A DNA stretch of 60,860 nt from an uncultured Pseudomonadota bacterium (GCA_913020085.1 CAJVZW010000005.1:1-60860), one strand, 5' to 3'. Shown: positions 43,651 through 52,669, counted from the first letter of the stretch. Numbers and translations: made by a program. The notes: generated by a model from the letters alone, not told the origin.

Positions 43651-44331
43651 ATGCAATTATCTGCGCCGGTAAAAGGCCTTATTTTCGATTGGGACGGTAC
43701 ATTGCTTGACTCATTGGCAACAATCGTTGATTCAATTGCTGATGTGGTGACAGAGTTAGGTCATTCTGGGCTGGAAAAACAGTATATTCAGGCAGGTATT
43801 GGTCTTGGTGAGAAAGAGATTTGTTCATATTTATTTGGAAAAGATACTGACATTGATCCTGTGCTTTTTTGGAAGACGTTCCGGCGGATATATGCCAATC
43901 ATGAAATTAAATTATTTATGGGCGTCGTAAACAATATTCGGTCTCTTCACGAAGCAGGTTTCAAGCTTGCTATCGCAACGAATAAGTTTTCAGGTGAATT
44001 TCTTCCTGAGTTTGAAAACTCTGGGTTGAAAGATTATTTTTCTACTTGGATTAGTGCTGACCAGTCCCAAGCAAAACCTGAGCCTGATATGCTTATTACA
44101 GTTTCCCAGCGATTACAAGTCCCTCTTTCAGAGCTGATAATGGTGGGAGATACCATCCATGATGCCGGGGCGGCGAACAGTGCCGGGGCATTGATGTATG
44201 GACTTGAGTGGGGTGTTGCTAACCGTCAGCAGTTATTGCCGGTATCGCAGGCAGTGTTTACTGATCTGGGCGCTTTAGTGACGAGTGTTATCAAGGAATT
44301 TGCAGCCCCAGTTGCCGAAGATATTCGCTAA
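43651..44331 (+). CDS. HAD-superfamily phosphatase, copy 2
   Basis: 226-residue tandem paralogue of the preceding gene. Both share VKGLIFDWDGTL near the start, LAIATNK, EFENS.L, KPEPDML, IMVGDT..DA.AA and a matching end (MYGL.WG...R..LLPVS.A.F.D). All four catalytic motifs are intact here too. The ATG at 43651 has AGGA 7 bases upstream; the in-frame ATG at 43624 would overlap copy 1. The 3' end overlaps the convergent maf gene by 41 bp. Confidence 0.9.
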   Translation: MQLSAPVKGLIFDWDGTLLDSLATIVDSIADVVTELGHSGLEKQYIQAGIGLGEKEICSYLFGKDTDIDPVLFWKTFRRIYANHEIKLFMGVVNNIRSLHEAGFKLAIATNKFSGEFLPEFENSGLKDYFSTWISADQSQAKPEPDMLITVSQRLQVPLSELIMVGDTIHDAGAANSAGALMYGLEWGVANRQQLLPVSQAVFTDLGALVTSVIKEFAAPVAEDIR

Positions 44332-44869
44332 CTTTAATCAGAGGTAAGCCAAGGAGTGCAGTGGGGTCATTTGACTGAATTGAAGTTAAAAGAGAAATCC
44401 CCAGCCCCTCACAATGAATTGCACCTGCGGCGTCCATGGTATTCTCTCGTTCGATGTAACGTTCTATTTCATCCCTCACCAGATGACGGTACGTCACGGT
44501 CGTTTTCTCAATCGTAGCGAAAGTTTGTAATGATTGTGCGCAGTGGATCTGTATTGCTGTAAAAAATTCCACCACTTTACCGCTGCAACTTTGAATAATC
44601 GAAATGGCATGTGCTTTGCTTTTTGGCTTGCCAATAATATTTGAATCCAAATACATGACTTGGTCGCTTGTTATAATGGGCAAGGTATTATCAATCAGCT
44701 TGACCGCTTCGCATTTCTCCGCGGCGAGCCTTGATGCAAGCTGAAATGGTTGCTCGTTTGCATAGGGCGTCTCGTCAATATTAGGGCTGATGGTCTTAAA
44801 TGGGACCTCTAGTCTCTCAAGTAGCATTTTGCGTGTTCTGGAGCTGGATCCGAGAATAACTGATTTCAT
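44291..44869 (-). CDS. Maf/YceF-type nucleotide pyrophosphatase
   Basis: House-cleaning pyrophosphatase, YceF subgroup (acts on 7-methyl-GTP in E. coli). Motifs: LGSSSRTRKMLLERL near the N-terminus, SPNIDETP, LASRLAAEKCEAV, ITSDQVM (catalytic Asp) and AAGAIHCEGLG. 192 residues. Its position, divergent from rpmF-plsX, matches the E. coli yceF locus, but the yceD gene that normally follows is absent. Confidence 0.92.
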   Translation of the reverse strand: MKSVILGSSSRTRKMLLERLEVPFKTISPNIDETPYANEQPFQLASRLAAEKCEAVKLIDNTLPIITSDQVMYLDSNIIGKPKSKAHAISIIQSCSGKVVEFFTAIQIHCAQSLQTFATIEKTTVTYRHLVRDEIERYIERENTMDAAGAIHCEGLGISLLTSIQSNDPTALLGLPLIKVSEYLRQLGLQIP

Positions 44870-44879
44870 GGCTTAGATC

Positions 44880-44908
44880 TTGAATTTTGGCGTAAGTTTA
44901 CATATAAT
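44880..44908 (+). promoter_or_regulatory. Strong sigma70 promoter of the rpmF-plsX-fab operon
   Basis: TTGAAT, an exact 17-bp spacer, consensus TATAAT, 25 bp before the rpmF ATG, which is preceded by AAAGG. Confidence 0.8.
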
Positions 44909-44933
44909 AGCACCAAAATTGTAAAGGTAAACT

Positions 44934-45128
44934 ATGGCAGTTCAAAAATCTAAAGTCACACGCAGTCGTCGCGGTCAGAGAAGATCCCATGACGCCCTAA
45001 GCCAAAATGAGCTGATGACCTGCTCTGTCACTGGTGAAGTTCATCGTCGTCATCACGTCACAAAATCAAAATTTTATCGTGGCAAGCCAATCATGAATGA
45101 AAAGACAGCCAATACTGATAGTGAGTAA
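44934..45128 (+). CDS. rpmF: 50S ribosomal protein L32
   Basis: 64 residues starting MAVQKSKVTRSRRGQRRSHD, the invariant L32 opening, with the HHVTKSKFYRG core and a slightly longer C-terminus than E. coli (57). No paired CxxC zinc knuckles, so it is the zinc-independent form. First gene of the lipid operon; the plsX GTG overlaps its stop by 8 bp. Confidence 0.97.
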   Translation: MAVQKSKVTRSRRGQRRSHDALSQNELMTCSVTGEVHRRHHVTKSKFYRGKPIMNEKTANTDSE

Positions 45129-46068
45129 TATATTTGTTGACATCAGTAGTGGGGATAACGCACCACAAGCCCAGTTGCAGGCTGTAATTGAGTTTGCCAA
45201 CTTAAACCCTGACATTTCTGTTCATGTGGTGGGTCTTGCGGATGCTATTACTTCAGGGTTGCCAGCAAACTGCCAATTCACACCAGTAGATTCAGTTATT
45301 AAAATGTCTGACTCAGCTGCAACAGCACTTCGTATGGGTCGTGATACTTCTATGTGGCGTGCCATGGAACTACTTAGCAAGTGTGATGCGCCTTCAGCGA
45401 TGATTTCATCTGGAAACACGGCTGCAATGATTGCATTGTCAAAGCATACCATAGGGATGAAAAGTAGTTTACTTAAACGTCCAGCACTGTTAAGTCGTAT
45501 CATTGGTAGTAATGTTTATTGTTCAGATTTAGGTGCTAACTTGTCACTTTCACCCGCTCAGCTACACCAACTAGCCTTAACCTGCATGGAGTATATACCG
45601 ATAGATAACCCAAAGGTGGCTATCATTAACATTGCCAGTGAGGCGGAAAAGGGCCCTGAGGTTCTCAAAGAAGCGTATCATCTTTTTGAAAAAGACGTAG
45701 CAATCAATTTTTCAGGTTTTATCGAGCCCAATGAGCTATTTAGCGATCACGGTGTTGATCTTGTTATGACCGATGGCTTAATTGGAAATATTATGCTCAA
45801 ATCCTTCGAGGGTAGCTTTGATTATACAACGAGGGGGGTTGTTGAGAAGGTTTCCGCCAGCTTATTTGGTAAATTTGCGCTATGGGGTAATCGTGATATC
45901 AAGGATTATATTAATCGACACATGCACCATCAGATTGCGTCATTGGTTGGTTTGGAAAAGCCAGTCCTCAAAGTCCATGGTCGAGCAAATAAATCTTCAT
46001 TTCTTAAGGCTTTAAACTCAACTAAAGTATCTCTTCAAGAGCAGATGTTGTGTTCTACAGCAGAGTAA
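45121..46068 (+). CDS. plsX: Phosphate acyltransferase PlsX
   Basis: Makes acyl-phosphate from acyl-ACP for PlsY; PlsY is encoded at the right window edge. Motifs: FVDISSGDNAP (usually MGGD), ISSGNTAAM, DLGANLSLS, ASEAEKGPE, MTDGLIGNIMLKSFEG. A GTG at 45121 (315 residues) overlapping the rpmF stop fits the family start better than the ATG at 45097. The MGGD-to-SSGD change shows the protein is rather divergent. It overlaps fabH by 19 bp. Confidence 0.92.
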   Translation: MSNIFVDISSGDNAPQAQLQAVIEFANLNPDISVHVVGLADAITSGLPANCQFTPVDSVIKMSDSAATALRMGRDTSMWRAMELLSKCDAPSAMISSGNTAAMIALSKHTIGMKSSLLKRPALLSRIIGSNVYCSDLGANLSLSPAQLHQLALTCMEYIPIDNPKVAIINIASEAEKGPEVLKEAYHLFEKDVAINFSGFIEPNELFSDHGVDLVMTDGLIGNIMLKSFEGSFDYTTRGVVEKVSASLFGKFALWGNRDIKDYINRHMHHQIASLVGLEKPVLKVHGRANKSSFLKALNSTKVSLQEQMLCSTAE

Positions 46069-46988
46069 TCGGCGTGGCATCGGCATTGCCCGATCAAATC
46101 GTCCCAAATACATATTTTGAACGTTACCTAGATACGTCTGATGAATGGATTCATAAGCGGACAGGAATACGTAATCGCCGCTGGGTTGCTGAAGATGAAT
46201 CGGGTTTAGTGCTCGTCACAAGTGTGCTTAAAGATTTGATTGACTTATACGGATCGCCGGATGCATTGATTGTCGCCACATGTAGCCCCGATAAGACATT
46301 GCCCTCTATGGCACATAGGGCGGCTGAGCAATTAGGGATTCATGGATTAATGTTTGATGTGAATTCGGCGTGTACCGGATTCATGAGTGCCTTTTTGCAA
46401 GCAGATGCTCTCATTAAAACCGGGACAGTTAACCGAATCGCAGTGATTGGAATGGACGTGATGTCTCGACTTGTTGATCGTGATGATAGAGCTACTGTCG
46501 TTCTTTTTGGAGATGGTGCGGCAGGTGTGATGATGGAGCGATCATCAAAACAAAGAATCTTATCGCATCATTTTGATTCTGCAATTAACACAACCAATCT
46601 TCTTATTGATGAGGGAAGCTGGCTTGAGGGCGTGGTGCCAAAAATCAGTATGCGAGGTCAGGAAGTTTTTCGTTTAGCTGTTCGTCAGGTAAGTCAGTCA
46701 ATAACAGATTCTCTTAATCATGCTGGATGTGGTATTGATGAGGTGGATTGGTTTATGTGCCATCAGGCAAATCAAAGAATAATTTCAGCACTGGCTTCTG
46801 GGTTATCAATTCAAGAGGATAAGTTTTACATGACTCTCTCAGAGTATGGTAATACATCATCTGCATCCATACCTTTGGGGCTAGATCATGCCGTGCGAAG
46901 TAATGCTTTGCAAAAAGATCAGCTTGTTGTGCTTAGCTCAGTGGGAGCAGGTATGTCATGGGCAAGTTCAGTTATTCAATGGAGGTAG
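46050..46988 (+). CDS. fabH: 3-oxoacyl-ACP synthase III
   Basis: Starts fatty-acid synthesis by condensing acetyl-CoA with malonyl-ACP. Catalytic triad: Cys108 in NSACTGF, His238 in CHQAN, Asn268 in YGNTSSAS. The 312 residues begin at a GTG preceded by AAGAG; the entry RTGIRNRRW is typical. fabG follows after 4 bp, leaving no room for fabD, which usually lies between them. Confidence 0.96.
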   Translation: MFYSRVIGVASALPDQIVPNTYFERYLDTSDEWIHKRTGIRNRRWVAEDESGLVLVTSVLKDLIDLYGSPDALIVATCSPDKTLPSMAHRAAEQLGIHGLMFDVNSACTGFMSAFLQADALIKTGTVNRIAVIGMDVMSRLVDRDDRATVVLFGDGAAGVMMERSSKQRILSHHFDSAINTTNLLIDEGSWLEGVVPKISMRGQEVFRLAVRQVSQSITDSLNHAGCGIDEVDWFMCHQANQRIISALASGLSIQEDKFYMTLSEYGNTSSASIPLGLDHAVRSNALQKDQLVVLSSVGAGMSWASSVIQWR

Positions 46989-46992
46989 TATT

Positions 46993-47709
46993 ATGATCGT
47001 TCTTATAACCGGCGCAAGTCGAGGTATTGGTAAAGCCATAGCGCAGGCTTTAGCAAAATCAAGTGATGTTGATGGATTAATATTAACATCAAGAGATGCC
47101 ACTTCAATGTGTACAGAGTTTGCTGAAAATAAAAAAGTATATCCCATGTCTTTAAATTACTCAGATTCTTCGAGTATTGAGGCTTTTCTTAAGCAGCTTG
47201 ACCAAATGGATATCTGGCCAGATGTACTGATCAATAATGCTGGGGCAACACGAGATGCACTTGCAATTCGGTTAAAGTTAAACGATTGGCAAGAGAGCCT
47301 AGATACTAATCTAAATGGCCCCTTTCAGTTAACACAGTCATGTTTTCGACACATGCTGAAAAGAAAATTTGGGCGTATTATTAATTTATCATCAGTGGTC
47401 GCTCATACTGGTAACGTTGGTCAAGTAAATTATATTGCATCAAAAGCGGCGCTTGAGGGCATGACAAAAGCACTGGCGCTTGAGGGAGCAAGAAGGAACG
47501 TTACGGTCAACTCCATAGCACCTGGGTTTATTGAAACGGATATGACCGATAAGCTGAGTGACACCGATAAAGAAAAATTAATTCAGCGTGTCCCAATGGG
47601 TCGAATGGGTCATGCGGATGATATCGCTAAAGTGGTAGAGTTTATTATGAGCTCATCTTATGTTACTGGGCAAACCTTCCATGTGAATGGCGGGATGTAT
47701 CTGGCTTAA
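46993..47709 (+). CDS. fabG: 3-oxoacyl-ACP reductase
   Basis: NADPH-dependent short-chain dehydrogenase of the elongation cycle. TGASRGIG nucleotide loop, NNAG, Ser in NLSSVV, and YIASK with catalytic Tyr/Lys. The ATG at 46993 has a strong GGAGG seven bases upstream (located in the fabH tail) and gives 238 residues; the frame upstream of it is not coding. Confidence 0.96.
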   Translation: MIVLITGASRGIGKAIAQALAKSSDVDGLILTSRDATSMCTEFAENKKVYPMSLNYSDSSSIEAFLKQLDQMDIWPDVLINNAGATRDALAIRLKLNDWQESLDTNLNGPFQLTQSCFRHMLKRKFGRIINLSSVVAHTGNVGQVNYIASKAALEGMTKALALEGARRNVTVNSIAPGFIETDMTDKLSDTDKEKLIQRVPMGRMGHADDIAKVVEFIMSSSYVTGQTFHVNGGMYLA

Positions 47710-47762
47710 ATGCCCCTAAATATCTAGTATATAAGACCTTTTTCGCTTAAGTCATTCGTATA

Positions 47763-47791
47763 TTGGCTTTTGAAATATTTTTAGCTAAACT
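47763..47791 (+). promoter_or_regulatory. Candidate acpP promoter
   Basis: TTGGCT, a 17-bp spacer, TAAACT in the 105-bp fabG-acpP gap, immediately followed by a 10-bp palindrome GTTCATGAAC (47792-47801) that could be an operator. Separate acpP promoters are common because ACP is needed in excess. Confidence 0.4.
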
Positions 47792-47814
47792 GTTCATGAA
47801 CTAAGGAGAATTTT

Positions 47815-48063
47815 ATGTCGTCAGTTGAGGAAAGAGTTAAGAAAGTAATCACAGAATCCCTGCGAATTGAGGGTGATTTTCAAACTACGGCTTCGTTCAA
47901 AGAGGATCTTGGAGCTGATTCACTTGAGTCTGTCGAAGTAGTTATGGCACTAGAAGATGAGTTTGGGATCCATATCCCTGATGAGGAAACTGAGAAGCTT
48001 ATTACTGTTGGAGACCTGGTTGAATACGTACAAAATGCGTTAGAGCAAGACGACGCTGAGTAA
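47815..48063 (+). CDS. acpP: Acyl carrier protein
   Basis: 82-residue acidic carrier; Ser36 in GADSLESVE receives phosphopantetheine. Its own AAGGAG ribosome binding site lies upstream. The Sfp-type transferase at 7883 is a candidate activator. fabF follows after 3 bp. Confidence 0.97.
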   Translation: MSSVEERVKKVITESLRIEGDFQTTASFKEDLGADSLESVEVVMALEDEFGIHIPDEETEKLITVGDLVEYVQNALEQDDAE

Positions 48064-48066
48064 AGA

Positions 48067-49299
48067 ATGTTAGAACCCATTGCGATTACTGGAGTTGGGG
48101 TTGTTTCCCCTCTGGGTCAAGGTGCTGATACGCTTTGGCACAACCTCAGCAATGGTGTTTCTGGTGTCTCACAGGTGGATGTTCCAGTAGATTGTCGTTG
48201 TTCTATTGGTGCTATGGTCAGCGATTTCGACGAGACATGTCTAACCCCGCAAGAATCAAGAAAGTACGATTTGTTTATTCGTTACGCGGTTCAGGCTACT
48301 GCAGATGCCATATCAAGTAGTGGTATCACCACAGAGCAGCTAGCAACTGATCGAGTTGCGGTGACCTTGGGATCTGGTATCGGTGGTATAAAAACCATAG
48401 AGGATAATCACAGTAAACTTTTGCAATCTCCCAGAAAGGTATCCCCATTTTTTATTCCAGGCACAATCATAAATATGACAAGCGGCTTGATTGCAACCAA
48501 ATTTGGTATAAAAGGTGCTAGTTTATCAACAGTTTCTGCCTGCTCCAGTAGTGCTCATAGTGTGGCTCTTGGCGCGATGCTGATTGAGACAGGGCAAGCG
48601 GATATCGTTATTGTTGGCGGCTCTGAATATGCTACTAATAATATCGGTATTTCTGGGTTTGCTGCCATGAGAGCACTGTCAACGCGTAATGACGATCCGC
48701 AAGCTGCGTCGCGGCCATGGGATCAGGACCGCGATGGCTTTGTCATTGGCGATGGTGCCGCGGTTATGATATTAGAATCACAGTCTTCTATGAGAAAACG
48801 CGGTGCAGCACCGCATGCTTATTTAGTCGGTTACGGGATGACCTCTGATGGGTATCATATTACTCAGCCTTCACCTGACGGAGAAGGTGCGAAGCGAGCA
48901 ATGCAACAAGCCATGGTGAGCGCACGCCTAAATCCTGATGACATTGGCTATGTGAATGCGCATGCTACCTCAACAACGCTGGGTGATAAGGCAGAGCTTC
49001 ACGCGATATCTAATACTTTCGGGCATTTAAATCAAAAGCCCAAGATTTCATCAACAAAATCGATGCATGGTCACCTATTGGGCGCAGCGGGTGCACTGGA
49101 GGCACTCATATCTGTTTTGGCATTAAATAATCAGATTGTTCCGCCAACTATTAATTTAGTGAACTCAGAAGATGATTATGGATTTGATTTGGTGCCACAT
49201 CATGCGATTGCACACAAAATGAGCTACGCCTTATCGAATTCATTCGGCTTTGGGGGAACAAATGTCAGTCTGGCACTGGCCCACCCATCAGCGATATAA
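48067..49299 (+). CDS. fabF: 3-oxoacyl-ACP synthase II
   Basis: Elongating condensing enzyme. Catalytic Cys159 in VSACSSSAHS, His299 in NAHATST, His334 in KSMHGHLLGAAG; the 410 residues match FabF. The 3' end overlaps the start region of mltG. Confidence 0.96.
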   Translation: MLEPIAITGVGVVSPLGQGADTLWHNLSNGVSGVSQVDVPVDCRCSIGAMVSDFDETCLTPQESRKYDLFIRYAVQATADAISSSGITTEQLATDRVAVTLGSGIGGIKTIEDNHSKLLQSPRKVSPFFIPGTIINMTSGLIATKFGIKGASLSTVSACSSSAHSVALGAMLIETGQADIVIVGGSEYATNNIGISGFAAMRALSTRNDDPQAASRPWDQDRDGFVIGDGAAVMILESQSSMRKRGAAPHAYLVGYGMTSDGYHITQPSPDGEGAKRAMQQAMVSARLNPDDIGYVNAHATSTTLGDKAELHAISNTFGHLNQKPKISSTKSMHGHLLGAAGALEALISVLALNNQIVPPTINLVNSEDDYGFDLVPHHAIAHKMSYALSNSFGFGGTNVSLALAHPSAI

Positions 49300-50230
49300 A
49301 GATCCGTTGCAAATAGGTTTGCAGGTTATCTCAAACTGTATTAATTGCGCTCTTATTATACTCATGATGCTGCTGATCGACCGATCGGACATCGATCGTG
49401 TAGTTAGGGTTGAGAGGAATATGACACTCAGTCAAGTGCTGCACCAAATAAAGGACAAAAAATCATTTGCTACATATACTGTCCAGGCAATTGCTGTATT
49501 AATGGGTTATGATCATGCAATCCATACAGGTGAATATCATATAGAAAAAGATAGGCCAACTTTTGCGGTGATTTATGATATGCTCTCCGGCCATGTGGTT
49601 TTGTATCGATTTGATATCATTGAAGGGGATACAAAATATGATATTTACAATAAACTACTTAAAACCGACGGTATTAAGCTGAACGTTACAGTTAATGCCA
49701 TTGCCGAGGGAAGTTTAATGCCGGATTCTTATTATTTCCCCCGTGGCACCACCAGCTCTGATATTATTTCGGTGGCGCACAGTGCGATGCAGGGTTACTT
49801 GGATTTCGCCTGGCATAATAGGGTTTCAAGTGTGATGTGGTTGAGTAAGGAAGAGGCTCTCATTGTTGCCTCATTGGTTGAAAAAGAGTCGGCAGATTCA
49901 GATGAGAGAAAAGTCATTGCAAAGGTGATTGAAAATCGCCTGAGGAAGAAAATGCGCTTGCAGATTGATGCCTCTGTTATATATGGAAAAAAGGACGTTG
50001 CTCGGGTGACTTACAAGATGGTCAGAAGAAAGCATCCGTATAACACCTATATCTACAAGGGATTGCCGCCAACAGCTATATGTATGCCATCTCGTGATGC
50101 GATCTTTGCAGCTTTACATCCAAGTGGCAGTGATGATACTTTATATTACGTTTTGCAAAAAAACGGAAAGCACCATTTTTCTGCGACGTTGAAAGAGCAT
50201 CGGCGGGCCAAAGCGAGAAGGAAAAAATGA
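49262..50230 (+). CDS. mltG: Endolytic murein transglycosylase MltG
   Basis: Inner-membrane enzyme that cuts nascent glycan strands and sets their length. A hydrophobic anchor at about 20-40, a LysM-like segment (TFAVIYDMLSGHVVLYRF), then the catalytic domain with Glu in IVASLVEKESA, RLRKKMRLQIDASVIYG and LPPTAICMPSRDAI. The start is uncertain because all candidates lie inside fabF; the ATG at 49262 gives 322 residues. pabC, present between fabF and mltG in E. coli, is missing. Confidence 0.92.
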   Translation: MSVWHWPTHQRYKDPLQIGLQVISNCINCALIILMMLLIDRSDIDRVVRVERNMTLSQVLHQIKDKKSFATYTVQAIAVLMGYDHAIHTGEYHIEKDRPTFAVIYDMLSGHVVLYRFDIIEGDTKYDIYNKLLKTDGIKLNVTVNAIAEGSLMPDSYYFPRGTTSSDIISVAHSAMQGYLDFAWHNRVSSVMWLSKEEALIVASLVEKESADSDERKVIAKVIENRLRKKMRLQIDASVIYGKKDVARVTYKMVRRKHPYNTYIYKGLPPTAICMPSRDAIFAALHPSGSDDTLYYVLQKNGKHHFSATLKEHRRAKARRKK

Positions 50231-50853
50231 CAACTTCACAATTTATAACATTTGAGGGCATCGAAGGGGTAGGTAAGACGACTCAGATTGAGAGGCTGGC
50301 CAGTTATTTAATGAGTGTTGAAATAGAGTGTTATCGTACACGTGAGCCAGGTGGTACTAAATTAGCAGATGATATTAGAGCCATTCTTGCGAACCCTTCT
50401 TATCAGATTAGTGATAGAGCAGAACTTTTATTGATGTTTGCTTCCCGCACGTCGCATGTCGACCAGGTTATTATTCCTCAGCTTGAGCGAGGTGCCTGGG
50501 TCCTTTGTGACCGATTTGTTGATGCTAGCTATGCCTATCAAGGTGCAGGAAGAGGATTTGGCGAGGATGTTATTAGCTACTTTGAGCAGTTAACCTGCCA
50601 AAATCTTATACCCGATACAACATTTCTACTTGATATGCCACTTTCTATGATGTTTGACCGAATTAGGCAACGATCTCAAGGAAAAGATCGTATTGAGCGC
50701 GAGCCTGAGGCGTTTTTCCAATCGGTGAGAACCGCATATCTATCTCGGGCACAGAAGAATCCCAAGCAGTATGTGCTTATTGACGCATCGGCATCGATTG
50801 ATGAAGTGACTGACCAAATCATCTCAGCTATTAAAGTGCGTTATGAGATCTGA
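50227..50853 (+). CDS. tmk: Thymidylate kinase
   Basis: Phosphorylates dTMP to dTDP, the step after ThyA. P-loop FEGIEGVGKTTQ, TREPGGT, DRFVDASYAYQGAGRGF. 208 residues. Overlaps mltG by 4 bp (ATGA) and holB by 11 bp. Confidence 0.97.
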   Translation: MTTSQFITFEGIEGVGKTTQIERLASYLMSVEIECYRTREPGGTKLADDIRAILANPSYQISDRAELLLMFASRTSHVDQVIIPQLERGAWVLCDRFVDASYAYQGAGRGFGEDVISYFEQLTCQNLIPDTTFLLDMPLSMMFDRIRQRSQGKDRIEREPEAFFQSVRTAYLSRAQKNPKQYVLIDASASIDEVTDQIISAIKVRYEI

Positions 50854-51526
50854 TCAATCACAGGTTCTATTAGTTGCTGACTCTACTATGCAGTTTGATA
50901 ACTATATTCAATCTTGGTCTTTGGATAAAATTGGACAAAAAGTTGATGTAAAAAACCATATTGACTGTATGTATTTTGATTTTTCTCAGACACCTGTTCC
51001 CAGTGCTGATGAAATTAGAGAGGGTTTAGCAAATATATGGTTAAGGCCTCGTGTATTTGATTACCGATTGGTCATTATTACGCATGTACAAAATATCAAT
51101 ACCCAAACTGGTAATGCATTACTTAAGATCATAGAAGAGCCACCTAAGCATGCTGAGTTCTGTCTTTTGACTTCACATATTGATCGTGTGCTGCCAACGA
51201 TTCGAAGTCGCTGTATCATTAACAGCTTAAATAATCAGCAATCGGCATTTAGTGGTATGGGCCGTTATATTAGTTATCTTGAGGGAACAACCAGTAAGCA
51301 ATCACTTGTTAAAGAGATGTTGGTAATTGATCAGCACGATGCGATAAAAGACCTGGGCGCATTAATCTATCATATTTTGAGAACTTCAAAACGAAAAGAA
51401 ACGATGGGTGTTTGGCAGCAGTGGATCAAATTATCTAAAAAAGTAAACTCTAGAATTACTTGGAATGCGCAGCAGATTGTTCTTTGTCAAATTGACTTGT
51501 TGAATCAACTGAAAAAATTTGTGTGA
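50843..51526 (+). CDS. holB: DNA polymerase III delta' subunit, truncated form
   Basis: Clamp-loader stator subunit. Recognised by VVIITHVQNINTQTGNALLKIIEEPP-type sequence (visible as LVIITHVQ, GNALLKIIEEPP) and the SRC motif in PTIRSRC. At 227 residues it is about 100 shorter than E. coli HolB. The N-terminal Walker A and CxxC zinc region are missing, and the C-terminal collar domain is reduced. Position after tmk is canonical. The 3' end overlaps dapE by 71 bp, the longest convergent overlap here. Confidence 0.85.
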   Translation: MRSDQSQVLLVADSTMQFDNYIQSWSLDKIGQKVDVKNHIDCMYFDFSQTPVPSADEIREGLANIWLRPRVFDYRLVIITHVQNINTQTGNALLKIIEEPPKHAEFCLLTSHIDRVLPTIRSRCIINSLNNQQSAFSGMGRYISYLEGTTSKQSLVKEMLVIDQHDAIKDLGALIYHILRTSKRKETMGVWQQWIKLSKKVNSRITWNAQQIVLCQIDLLNQLKKFV

Positions 51527-52601
51527 GCCAATTAAAATATATCTGAGATAATAACTCCAGGTCAAAGATGCAGATGTGCTCATCAACCTGATGAATACTT
51601 TTGTTCAATGGGCCAAATTCAATAATTTCATTGCTTGCTTTTGCAAAGAAACGCCCGTCACTTGTGCCACCTTCTTGACTTAATTGGGGAGTTATAGCAC
51701 ATACTTGCTCTATGGCTTTGATCAGAGACTGTGTATGGGTTTTTGGTGCTGAATAATAGCTCTCTGATGCCTGCTGCCATTGATAATTTGTATTATCAGT
51801 GTATTTACTTACAATTGACTCGGTGAGTAATTTAACCTGGTTAAATGTTAGGCTGTCAGGGTGGCGCCAGTTAAACTTCAAACACACTTCACTCGGTGTG
51901 ACATTGGAAGCAGTCCCTGCATGCATATCAACTAAATGAAAGTTAACATTTGGTATGGTGAACTCAGTCGATAGTGCATCTATCATTGCCATCACAGAGA
52001 GTATTGGGTTTTTATTTGAATCCAGGTAGGCAACGTGATGGGGTGGCAATTTAATCGTTAAATTAAGATAGGTGGATGCTCTTCGGGCGTTCTTTAATAT
52101 ATCTCCCAACACGGATCGAGATGTTGGCTCAATTACTAAAGTGCAGTCAGCTGTTTTTTGATTATCATTAAGCCATTTTACGATGTGCTTTGAGCCATGT
52201 ATCGCATCTCCTTCCTCATCACTGGTCAGGGCCAATGCAATCGTGCCTTGTGTTTGATTTAGTTTAGACAGTGCACTAACACATGCTGCCAGTGGGCCTT
52301 TCATATCGCATGCTCCACGGCCGTATAGCATATTGTTTTTTACCATTGGCTCAAAAGGGGGACTTGTCCACTGACGCTCATCCCCAGGCGGGACAACATC
52401 TGTATGTCCTGAAATGATAATAAATGGGGCGCCTGAACCACGATATATCCAGCTATTAGTGACCCCTTTGGTTGATAGATCAATATGCTTAAAACCATAT
52501 TCAGATAAATACTGGAAAATCTGATGCTGTAACCCGGAGTCGTTAGGGGTAATAGATCGCTGTTCGATTAAAAGTTTAGCAAAATCCAGTGGCTTGATCA
52601 T
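51456..52601 (-). CDS. dapE: Succinyl-diaminopimelate desuccinylase
   Basis: Dizinc M20 hydrolase of the lysine/meso-DAP pathway feeding peptidoglycan. Metal site motifs SGHTDVVPPGD, GRGACDMKGPLA, TSDEEGDAIHGS and NKSIHQVDEHI. The 381 residues match E. coli (375). Divergent from groES across 98 bp. Confidence 0.96.
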   Translation of the reverse strand: MIKPLDFAKLLIEQRSITPNDSGLQHQIFQYLSEYGFKHIDLSTKGVTNSWIYRGSGAPFIIISGHTDVVPPGDERQWTSPPFEPMVKNNMLYGRGACDMKGPLAACVSALSKLNQTQGTIALALTSDEEGDAIHGSKHIVKWLNDNQKTADCTLVIEPTSRSVLGDILKNARRASTYLNLTIKLPPHHVAYLDSNKNPILSVMAMIDALSTEFTIPNVNFHLVDMHAGTASNVTPSEVCLKFNWRHPDSLTFNQVKLLTESIVSKYTDNTNYQWQQASESYYSAPKTHTQSLIKAIEQVCAITPQLSQEGGTSDGRFFAKASNEIIEFGPLNKSIHQVDEHICIFDLELLSQIYFNWLTQIFSVDSTSQFDKEQSAAHSK

Positions 52602-52639
52602 AATGTGACTTACTTGATATATTTAATCTACAGTTTGCA

Positions 52640-52669
52640 CTTGAAAATTGCAAATCTGTCGCTACATTG
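52640..52669 (+). promoter_or_regulatory. Candidate sigma32 heat-shock promoter of groESL
   Basis: Exact CTTGAAA (sigma32 -35) followed after 15 bp by CTACATTG, a partial match to the CCCCATNT -10. The same bases also allow a weak sigma70 reading (TTGAAA, 16 bp, TACATT). It ends 30 bp before the groES ATG. Confidence 0.5.

Noticed and set aside
47792-47801. LexA-type SOS box in the acpP promoter (GTTCATGAAC)
   Set aside because: It does not fit the gammaproteobacterial CTGT-N8-ACAG box, and an SOS role for acpP is unlikely; noted only as a palindrome.
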